Source: Saprospiraceae bacterium UBA6168 (GTDB lineage: Bacteria; Bacteroidota; Bacteroidia; Chitinophagales; Saprospiraceae). From it: a DNA stretch of 10,935 bases. Below, piece by piece: positions 5,214 through 10,935 of this stretch. Location: positions 46,662 to 57,596 of the forward strand of contig DIUC01000004.1 of NCBI GenBank assembly GCA_002435785.1, given 5' to 3'. The translations under genes were made by a program, and so were the position numbers. Position 1 is the stretch's first letter. The number at the start of each line of letters is the position of its first letter. The notes below the pieces were generated by a model that saw nothing but the letters and a program-made list of their open reading frames with translations, ran no database searches and was not told the DNA's origin.

Positions 5214-7598
5214 ATGATCAAACTCCTGCCAATCCTGCTCCCCTGCCTGTTCCTCTGGACAGGCAGCACGGCGCTCTTCGCTCAGTTGGACACCATCCAC
5301 TGGATGCCGCCGATGTTCCCCAGCAGCACGATGGGCACGCAGTACATTTACGTTTATACGCCTGAAGCAACGCCTTTCCCCATCGTAATCGAGGACGGGT
5401 CAGGGCAGGTGGTGAAAACGGCGACCATCAGCAGCACCGAGCCGTTTATCTACGAGCTGAGCAATACTTTCAGCCAACTGCTCGTGGCGGACATCTATCT
5501 GAACCAAGTACTGCCCAAGTCCGGCCTCGTCATCCTCGGCCCGAAAAAATTCCATGCTTCCTTCCGCCTGCTAACGGCAGGTGGCGGCGACGCTTGTTTT
5601 TTGACCTACAAAGGTCGGGCGGCACTCGGAAAAACCTTCCGAATCGGGACGCTGGCGCAAGCCTACGACAAGACAGGGCAGCGCTTCAACACGGTCGGAA
5701 TCATGGCTACGGAGGACGGCACGACCATCAACTTTTCCGATTACCTGCCCATCATGAATGGCATTCCACCAACTCCAATCACCATGCAGCTACAGCGTGG
5801 CGAATCGTTGGTTATGGTTTATAAGATTCCGGGCATTGAAGACCCCCAACCCAAAAACGGCTTCTTCGGGGCATTGCTGGAAGCAACAAAACCCATCGCT
5901 GTGACCTGCGGCGGCTGGCTCGGCGCCCCGGTCGTTTACGAAGCCAACGACATCGGTGTTGACCAGATTTTGCCGCTCGAACGGGTGGGCAAGGAGTATA
6001 TTTTTTGCAAAGGCGACGGGCCTACCACGCTCGAACACCCCATCATCATCGCCCATTTAGACAACACTGAAGTTTGGATAAACGGGGCTGACACGGCGTT
6101 CGCTACGCTCAATGCGGGACAGTTTCTTTCCCTGCCGTCCTACCATTATCTCCCTGCGGGCAACATTTTCGTGCGAACGACCGAGCCAGTTTTCGCCTAT
6201 CAAATGACGGGCGGATGGGATACCGGCAAGACCAGCCTGAACACCCCCTCGCTGATGTTCATCCCACCGCTGAGTTGTGGCATCCCACACCGGATTGATA
6301 ATATCTACCTGCCCAACCGCATTGGCCCGCAACGTTTTGACGGCTCACTGATGATTGTGGCGCTCCGCAATGCGTCGGTCAACGTCCTCTTCGATGGCAT
6401 TCCGGTGGACATCGGCCCACCGATACACGTGCAGGGAAACGACGACTTCGTCACGTACAAGGCCAAGCGGATTTTCAGTCATGTGGATGCCATTACGAAG
6501 ATGGAAATCAGCTCCAGCGGGGCGGTGTACGCCAGCATCATCGGGCGGCATGAGTACGCCAGTTACGCAAGCCTACTCACGGGCTACGAGTACCTGCGAC
6601 CCGATGTCCACCTCACGCTGCACGGAGATGGCATCTGCCCGGACACCCTCACGGCACATGGTTTTTTTGACAAAATAAAATGGGTGTACGACGACACTAT
6701 CTTGCAGGAAGGCACCGACACTGTCTTCATCGTAAAAGCGCCGGGCAATTATACGGCCTTCGCCTACCTCGGAGGCTGCCGCAACACCGCCCTCACAGCC
6801 GACTCACTCGACGTACCGCTGGCCGCTCCACAATTCGATTTCAGCTTCACCGAGCCATCATGCTACAACTACCCCGACGGCCAAATCGTATTCGGACTGC
6901 CCAACGGCGGCACCCCCCCCTACCTGTATTCCATTGATCACGGCCAGCACCAGTCCACCGACCCCACGATTGACAACATCACGGGCGGCGACTACCGCCT
7001 CATCGTGCTGGATGTGTCGGGCTGTTACAACGAACCCGTTCATTTCACCCTGAACCAACCGGACAGCGTGTACGTCCACCTCGTGGCGATGAAGCTGCCC
7101 AAGCCCCTCCGCCCCGGCGACGAGGTGATTTTGCATGGCTTCACCACCAACCTCATCACCGCCACCGTGTGGGTGCCCGCTGATGCCTCCGACTGCCCGG
7201 ATTGCATGCTCTACTACTTCAACCCCGACTCGACGGTGTGGGTGAAACTGACCGTCTTCGACGAAGGCGGCTGCGCCGGCACAGGCAGTCTGCTGGTCAC
7301 CGTCGAGCCGCCCGTGTATGCTCCGAACATCATCAACCTCAATTCAACGGTGGGCAACGACCGTTTCATATTGTACACGGAAAAGCCTTCGCTGGTGCAC
7401 CAGTTGCTGATTTTCGACCGTTGGGGAAATCAAGTTTTTGAAAAAAGGAACTTCTTTACCAATTCAGCGGTGGATGGTTGGGATGGCCAGCACCGAGGCA
7501 AGGATGCCAAGGATTCGGTCTTTACTTTTTTTGCGAAAGTGGAAGTGGCGGTTGGACTGATAGTCATGGTACGCGGGGGTTTGGTGGTTGCTCGATAA
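5214..7598 (+). CDS. Secreted IgGFc-binding-like / SprB-repeat protein with type IX secretion C-terminal domain
   Basis: A 794-residue exported protein. Residues 1-23 form a signal peptide (MIKLL, hydrophobic core, cleavage probably after ALFA). Residues of about 30-470 resemble the IgGFc-binding N-terminal region found in large surface proteins (segments such as FRLLTAGGGDACFLTYKG, ATEDGTTINF, KPIAVTCGG and VFAYQMTGG). A SprB-type PKD-like repeat spans about 548-603, with Cys, NGGTPPYLYSIDHG and GGDYRLIVLDVSGC. The last ~92 residues (703-794) form the gliding-motility-associated type B sorting domain: APNI, NDRF, LLIFDRWGNQVFE, WDGQHRGK, ending RGGLVVAR. Known family behaviour: Sec export, then passage through the outer membrane by the type IX system with the CTD as signal; a role in adhesion or gliding is inference. 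The loop before NDRF (INLNSTVG) departs from the common TPNGDGIND form. The ATG at 5214 is chosen because it gives the signal peptide. Confidence 0.85.
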   Translation: MIKLLPILLPCLFLWTGSTALFAQLDTIHWMPPMFPSSTMGTQYIYVYTPEATPFPIVIEDGSGQVVKTATISSTEPFIYELSNTFSQLLVADIYLNQVLPKSGLVILGPKKFHASFRLLTAGGGDACFLTYKGRAALGKTFRIGTLAQAYDKTGQRFNTVGIMATEDGTTINFSDYLPIMNGIPPTPITMQLQRGESLVMVYKIPGIEDPQPKNGFFGALLEATKPIAVTCGGWLGAPVVYEANDIGVDQILPLERVGKEYIFCKGDGPTTLEHPIIIAHLDNTEVWINGADTAFATLNAGQFLSLPSYHYLPAGNIFVRTTEPVFAYQMTGGWDTGKTSLNTPSLMFIPPLSCGIPHRIDNIYLPNRIGPQRFDGSLMIVALRNASVNVLFDGIPVDIGPPIHVQGNDDFVTYKAKRIFSHVDAITKMEISSSGAVYASIIGRHEYASYASLLTGYEYLRPDVHLTLHGDGICPDTLTAHGFFDKIKWVYDDTILQEGTDTVFIVKAPGNYTAFAYLGGCRNTALTADSLDVPLAAPQFDFSFTEPSCYNYPDGQIVFGLPNGGTPPYLYSIDHGQHQSTDPTIDNITGGDYRLIVLDVSGCYNEPVHFTLNQPDSVYVHLVAMKLPKPLRPGDEVILHGFTTNLITATVWVPADASDCPDCMLYYFNPDSTVWVKLTVFDEGGCAGTGSLLVTVEPPVYAPNIINLNSTVGNDRFILYTEKPSLVHQLLIFDRWGNQVFEKRNFFTNSAVDGWDGQHRGKDAKDSVFTFFAKVEVAVGLIVMVRGGLVVAR

Positions 7599-7607
7599 TC
7601 CCTTAAA

Positions 7608-10181
7608 TCAAAACCCAGGAATATATTCATCACCTTCCTCACCCGCAGACGCCCGCTCTCCCTCATCTTCCCAGCCCTTCGGCTCCTTTACCATGTTCAG
7701 CGGCGCACCGAAGACCCGTATTAGCTCCGCTCGTATTTTCCTTTTTTGCGCCTCGCTGCGCTCAAGTTTGGTCTTCACATAAGACTTGTCCGTCCCGTAT
7801 TTATACTTGTCCAGCGTGCCGCTGATGCGGAAATAGAGGTTGAAAAAACCGTTTTCCTTGGCGGGGATGGATTCCACGTTTTTGTTGTTTTTCTTAAACT
7901 TGTTGGCCAATACCTGCCCAGCGTTCACCTTGATGCCGTAGTCAATCTTGTCGTCGAAGCTTTGCTCACCGGCAATGGTGAGGTTCATGGCGTTGTTCTG
8001 GAGGAACATGGCGGGCATGTAAAAGGTGCTGTTTTTCACCTCCAGCCAATTTTGAAGGTCCTCGAAGCGCACGTTCCGCAGGTCTTGGATTTTGGCATAA
8101 GTAGCAAATTCGTCGAGCATCTTGAAGTTTTTCAGTTCGCCCTTGCGTATGCCTACGCCCGCCCACACGTGCAGTTTGTCCATCAGGAAAACGCCTGTGG
8201 AATCCCAGAAAGCGTGAATGAGCAGTTTGGAATTCATGTCGCCGGAGATGTTTTCGGCCTTGAGAACGGTCTGCCCAACGTTGTCCGTTTGCCGGAAGAA
8301 CTCTTTTACGTCAATCATTTGGCAGTCGAGCTTGGCTTCGAGCCGGGGTTCTTTTTCGAAGAAAACCGTTCCGCCAAGTTCGAATGCGCCGTCCATCCCC
8401 TTGGCGCTGCCCTCTATTTGCATTTTCGCCCGCTCGAAAACCAGCTTTCCAGTGAAGTCCCGCCCCTCGATTTTGTTGTACACGAACTCGTCCACTTTGG
8501 CGTTGAAGCTCCCATTTAGCAGGTCGGTGATGCGCCCACGGTTTTCGTTCCTGGCCACGTTTAGAGAGTCGTAGACTGTCTGCTGCACCTCGCCTTCCTT
8601 CACGGGCACGTCACCTATCTTCACCAGCCGGGCCAGGTCCATTTTGCTGGAAACCAATTCCGCCCTGAAATCCAGCACAGCATTTTCGCTGTTGAGAGAG
8701 TCGGCCAAGAGTACAGGCAGCAGGTTATGCACCGTGCCACGTAGGGTGATGTCCGTGCCAGCACCGTCCATTTTCAGGTCTTCGAGCGTGAGCAGGTTGT
8801 CTCGCAGCAGCAATTTGCCTCGATCAAAAATGAGTTTCTCGCCATTGATTTCAAGTCCCGCATCGTCAAGGATTACGTCGCCGGTCATGGACACGGACGT
8901 GATTCGGTTGATGTCCACCATATCACGGTACAAGCCGTTGAGGGAGAGGTTTTGTATCTCGATTTTGCCGTCGCCACCCTTGATGGCGGGGTTTCCGAGC
9001 AGCCCGTACATATAGCCGATGGGCAATATGCCGTCTGCTTTCAGGGCTACCTTCGGGTTGTCGAGGTCTTCAATTTTCAGGCTCAGGCTGATGAGCTGGC
9101 GGTTGAGGTAGCCCTTGAAATTGCTGATTTCAAAGACGGACTGTTGGTTGTTGCGCCCCTCGCCGTTGGTAAAGCGGGCATCGAACGACACGTCCTTGAA
9201 TGGCTCGGTGAGGCGGGGGCTGGAGAGCTTGCCGTTGTCGAGGCCAAATTCAAACTCGATGGCGGGCCGCTCCGTGGCGCTGAGTTTTCCCTTAATGAAC
9301 GAAGTGAACTTGAACCGCCCACTGCTCGTAAAATCGCCGAGGGCACTCAGGTACTGCTCCGGCAGCAGGGCGATGACCGACTCCAAGCTCGCATCCTCGG
9401 CAGTGGCGCTGAGGTCAAACTCGGAGGCGTTTTTCTTTGATTGCACAAAGCCCTTGACGTTGAAGGCGTTCTCCTCGACAAAAACCCGGGCATCGCTGAA
9501 CTGGTACCTGCCTTTGTCGAGGTCAACGGAAATGGTGGCATCGAGGCCGCCTTTTTTGCCAACGACGTAGCGCACGCCGTCCATCTCCACATAGTTGGAG
9601 GCAAGCCTGACGGCGCTTTTCAGGTCAAATTTTTCGCTGGAAAAAAGCCCAGAAAACGTCGCCGTCTCCACTTGTGCCTGCACTTCCTGCTTTAGTTTGA
9701 GGTCATGGTAAGACAGCCCGATTTGCTTTAGCGTCGCTTTTTCGAGCGCAATGTTGAACTTACTGTCGCTCGACTCCGACTCCGATGGTTTGAAAATATC
9801 GTAGTTGGCCTTGCCCGACTTGTCCACCCACACATCCAACGCACCGTTGTTGATGGCCACGGAGTGGATTTGTACCTGCTCCCCAAAAAGGCTCAACAGC
9901 CGGAAGTTGAAAGCCATCTCCTTGGCTTCGAGCAGTGGCTTTTTGTTGAGGCCCATCACCACCACATCCTTCAAACTGGCCGTGGCATCGGGGAAGTTCC
10001 GAAGCAACGAAAGCTCGAAGCTCCTCACCTCGACCGCTGTTTTCAGTTGCTCGTTGAGGACGGCGATGAGCTTTTTGCCAACGGCCTCCTGAAAAAAAGC
10101 GGCAATGATTACCGCTGCGAATATTACCACCGCTACCAAAACACCTAATCCTAAAAACCCCCGCTTGAAATATTTCTTCAT
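7608..10181 (-). CDS. AsmA-family protein, inner-membrane-anchored periplasmic
   Basis: An 857-residue protein of the AsmA/TamB-like group, which contains elongated beta-rich proteins thought to bridge the periplasm and move lipids to the outer membrane. One N-terminal membrane helix (about 8-30, GLGVLVAVVIFAAVIIAAFF) is followed by the AsmA opening AVGKKLIAVLNEQLKTAVEVRSFELSLLRNFP (split: 34-50 and on). A long run of beta-strand repeats follows, with the typical pairing of GTV/GxL segments and the conserved C-terminal AsmA region at about 645-765 (HAFWDSTGVFLMDKLHVWAG, GELKNFKMLDEFA, NSTFYMPAMFLQNNAMNL). The tail is acidic and charged. Size and architecture are normal for Bacteroidota. It converges on the secreted-protein gene with only 9 bases between stops and no hairpin terminator in between. 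A hexamer run at about 9769-9785 encodes SESES in a linker. The specific lipid cargo is unknown. Confidence 0.85.
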   Translation of the reverse strand: MKKYFKRGFLGLGVLVAVVIFAAVIIAAFFQEAVGKKLIAVLNEQLKTAVEVRSFELSLLRNFPDATASLKDVVVMGLNKKPLLEAKEMAFNFRLLSLFGEQVQIHSVAINNGALDVWVDKSGKANYDIFKPSESESSDSKFNIALEKATLKQIGLSYHDLKLKQEVQAQVETATFSGLFSSEKFDLKSAVRLASNYVEMDGVRYVVGKKGGLDATISVDLDKGRYQFSDARVFVEENAFNVKGFVQSKKNASEFDLSATAEDASLESVIALLPEQYLSALGDFTSSGRFKFTSFIKGKLSATERPAIEFEFGLDNGKLSSPRLTEPFKDVSFDARFTNGEGRNNQQSVFEISNFKGYLNRQLISLSLKIEDLDNPKVALKADGILPIGYMYGLLGNPAIKGGDGKIEIQNLSLNGLYRDMVDINRITSVSMTGDVILDDAGLEINGEKLIFDRGKLLLRDNLLTLEDLKMDGAGTDITLRGTVHNLLPVLLADSLNSENAVLDFRAELVSSKMDLARLVKIGDVPVKEGEVQQTVYDSLNVARNENRGRITDLLNGSFNAKVDEFVYNKIEGRDFTGKLVFERAKMQIEGSAKGMDGAFELGGTVFFEKEPRLEAKLDCQMIDVKEFFRQTDNVGQTVLKAENISGDMNSKLLIHAFWDSTGVFLMDKLHVWAGVGIRKGELKNFKMLDEFATYAKIQDLRNVRFEDLQNWLEVKNSTFYMPAMFLQNNAMNLTIAGEQSFDDKIDYGIKVNAGQVLANKFKKNNKNVESIPAKENGFFNLYFRISGTLDKYKYGTDKSYVKTKLERSEAQKRKIRAELIRVFGAPLNMVKEPKGWEDEGERASAGEEGDEYIPGF

Positions 10182-10302
10182 GGTCTGATTGTGTTGCCTT
10201 TTGTTTTGTATTCAAAAAATCGAACATAAAGGTAAAGGAATCAAGCGGGGCATGTGTTCTCTCTGTGCCTCAAAATATTTTTTTGATTTTTTTCTCAATG
10301 GG

Positions 10303-10334
10303 TTGCCTCAAAACAAAATATGCTTCTATATTTG
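10303..10334 (+). promoter_or_regulatory. Promoter of tRNA-Val
   Basis: A -33 element TTG (10303-10305) lies 21 bases before a perfect -7 box TATATTTG (10327-10334), matching the Bacteroidota consensus TTTG-N19-23-TAnnTTTG. The -7 box is followed by CACCCGCTTTGGAAG, closely resembling the sequence after the tRNA-Leu -7 box. Predicted leader before the mature tRNA is about 57 bases. The rest of the 10182-10397 gap is AT-rich and must also hold the divergent AsmA promoter; on that strand only a one-mismatch box (TACCTTTA, near 10229-10236) is seen. Confidence 0.75.
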
Positions 10335-10397
10335 CACCCGCTTTGGAAGAAAAGCAACCGGACTAAACGAATCACTTCATTTGGTCTCAATTTAAAG

Positions 10398-10472
10398 GGG
10401 CGCATAGCTCAGCTGGTTCAGAGCATCTGCCTTACAAGCAGAGGGTCCGCGGTTCGAATCCGTGTGCGCCCA
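10398..10472 (+). tRNA. tRNA-Val(UAC)
   Basis: A complete 75-base class I tRNA. Acceptor stem GGGCGCA pairs with TGCGCCC, with A as discriminator. D-arm has AGCTCAGCTGGTTCAGAGC. Anticodon stem TCTGC/GCAGA closes the loop CTTACAA, giving anticodon UAC (10433-10435), valine. T-arm carries GGTTCGAATC. The 3' CCA is not encoded (the next bases are CCC). It has its own promoter and terminator and so appears to be a single-gene transcript. Confidence 0.97.
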
Positions 10473-10481
10473 CCCTTTTTG

Positions 10482-10530
10482 AAGCCTGACAATCAATCAT
10501 TTGAAGATTGGTGTCAGGCTTTTTTATTTT
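10482..10530 (+). terminator. Intrinsic terminator of tRNA-Val
   Basis: A 9-bp stem, AAGCCTGAC (10482-10490) with GTCAGGCTT (10513-10521), can be extended by an inner AATC/GATT pairing across a small bulge. It is followed by the T-rich run TTTTTTATTTT ending at 10530. It starts 10 bases after the mature tRNA 3' end and is oriented with it. Confidence 0.92.
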
Positions 10531-10561
10531 AGAGATTTTTGGTTTGCATGTTGGTGCCCTT

Positions 10562-10579
10562 GCCAGCCATCTGGCTGGC
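10562..10579. repeat. Short perfect hairpin, possible dispersed repeat
   Basis: GCCAGCC (10562-10568) and GGCTGGC (10573-10579) form a perfect 7-bp stem around a 4-base loop ATCT. It is followed by a pyrimidine-rich stretch (GGTCTTCTTCTATGC) and then a G-rich tract (10633-10668). There is no T-run next to it, so a terminator is unlikely; it could be the core of a REP-like element. A 25-codon hydrophobic frame crossing it (ATG at 10548) is not called as a gene. Function unknown. Confidence 0.4.
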
Positions 10580-10672
10580 GGTCTTCTTCTATGCTTCCAT
10601 TTCCGGGAGGGTGACGATTTTTTAAATTGATTGGGGATGGGCTGGGGGAGGCGATGGGAGGGAAGGTGAGAA

Positions 10673-10810
10673 TTAAACCACATCAAAGTATTTATTCCAA
10701 TACACGATGTAGAATTCACCTTTATCATCATTGGCTTTCCAAAAAACCAAACTCCCATGGTTGCCAAAAATAAGTGTGAGTTTACCTTCAATGCTATTAA
10801 ATTCAGTCAT
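10673..10810 (-). CDS. Small hypothetical protein, 45 residues
   Basis: On the minus strand, ATG at 10810-10808 opens a frame of 45 codons ending in TAA. The product begins MTEFNSIEGKLTLIF and ends YIVYWNKYFDVV; it is mildly acidic and rich in aromatic residues with alternating hydrophobic positions, as in a small beta-rich protein. I do not recognise the family. No Shine-Dalgarno is evident. The frame continues upstream through an amber codon at 10825-10823 into another open stretch, so this could instead be the distal part of a gene broken by a nonsense codon. The region is AT-rich compared with the housekeeping genes to the left. Confidence 0.35.
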   Translation of the reverse strand: MTEFNSIEGKLTLIFGNHGSLVFWKANDDKGEFYIVYWNKYFDVV

Positions 10811-10822
10811 TGTTATTGTCCG

Positions 10823-10935
10823 CTACAAAAGGCAATTGAAACCAACTAACCTTCTTCCATCATTTCCGTCCCACTCAATACACTCATCGTTTGGCAAAAT
10901 CAATCCAACTTGGCGTTGTTGCATGAATCGGCCAA
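10823..10935 (-). pseudogene. 3' fragment of an unidentified gene, cut by the window edge
   Basis: A minus-strand frame open from the right edge to TAG at 10825-10823 gives 36 residues, with VGLILPNDECIEWDGNDG before a short tail ending FNCLL. It is in the same frame as the 45-residue ORF, five codons later (TAG, then four sense codons, then ATG). If the IS-like end at 10912 is real, only about 28 codons belong to the original gene, which would then be an interrupted remnant. The family is not recognised. It may also be a chance open stretch. Confidence 0.25.
10912..10935. mobile_element. Possible terminal inverted repeat of an IS5/IS903-group element
   Basis: The last 24 bases begin GGCGTTGTTGCATGAATC. 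From memory this matches the IS903-type terminal repeat GGCTTTGTTGAATAAATC at 15 of 18 positions. The element would lie to the right, outside the window. There is no transposase sequence in view, so the call rests on the terminal similarity alone. Confidence 0.22.

Noticed and set aside
5183..5365. A 60-codon frame starting just upstream of the secreted-protein gene
   Set aside because: It overlaps the signal-peptide coding region in another frame, and the signal peptide and mature protein are well supported in the frame starting at 5214.
7746..8519. A 257-codon plus-strand open frame opposite the AsmA-family gene
   Set aside because: It is the complement of a well-supported protein; the Val/His/Glu-rich composition mirrors the codon bias of the opposite strand.
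10432..10791. A 119-codon minus-strand frame running from the small-ORF region into tRNA-Val
   Set aside because: Its C-terminus is read from the antisense strand of the tRNA and terminator. Over 10673-10791 it overlaps the 45-residue ORF in another frame, and that ORF has the more protein-like composition.
10923..10935. Thirteen bases identical to a stretch of common pUC-type cloning vectors (ATGAATCGGCCAA)
   Set aside because: The match is short and breaks immediately to the left, and it can be explained by chance or by the IS-like end; without sequence beyond the edge, vector contamination cannot be argued.

Overview
The window looks like a chromosomal segment of a Bacteroidota (Bacteroidetes) bacterium of moderately high GC, perhaps of the Saprospiria/Chitinophagia type. 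Three things point there: promoter cores of the form TAnnTTTG instead of sigma-70 boxes, weak or absent Shine-Dalgarno sequences, and a secreted protein ending in a gliding-motility-associated (type IX secretion) C-terminal domain. The phylum call is fairly firm; the class is a guess.

Layout from left to right. (1) The 5' part of a tRNA-Leu(UAG) gene runs off the left edge on the minus strand. (2) pdhC, the E2 subunit of pyruvate dehydrogenase, lies on the minus strand and ends at a clear intrinsic terminator. (3) Divergently on the plus strand is a very compact four-gene unit: recR, a minimal nucleotidyltransferase (MntA type), a HEPN-domain protein (HepT type), and a 678-residue glycosyltransferase fused to a degenerate sugar-phosphate-transferase-like region. 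Each junction overlaps by 1 or 4 bases (TGATG, ATGA, TAATG), so the unit is probably one translationally coupled operon. (4) Next is a 794-residue secreted protein with an IgGFc-binding-like region, a SprB-type repeat and a type IX secretion C-terminal domain. (5) It converges, with a 9-base gap, on a large minus-strand AsmA-family protein. (6) A complete tRNA-Val(UAC) follows with its own promoter and terminator. (7) The right end is AT-rich and gene-poor, with a hairpin repeat, one 45-residue small ORF, a truncated ORF fragment, and what may be the tip of an IS5/IS903-like element at the very edge.

Functionally this is a mix of housekeeping (tRNAs, pdhC, recR), envelope and surface functions (glycosyltransferase, secreted adhesin-like protein, AsmA-type lipid transport) and one accessory module (the MNT-HEPN pair) embedded in the recR operon. 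GC drops sharply in the middle of mntA and stays low through hepT.

The most unusual signal is in the glycosyltransferase gene. It carries four separate low-complexity DNA insertions: one GC-rich palindrome and three tracts of different 7-base tandem repeats. All stay in frame and are translated into what look like extra loops relative to the family. Another 7-base repeat lies in the pdhC leader, which suggests that the genome spreads heptameric mini-repeats. A second recurring motif, TAnnTTTGC followed by CCGCTTT, marks both tRNA promoters and the proposed pdhC promoter.
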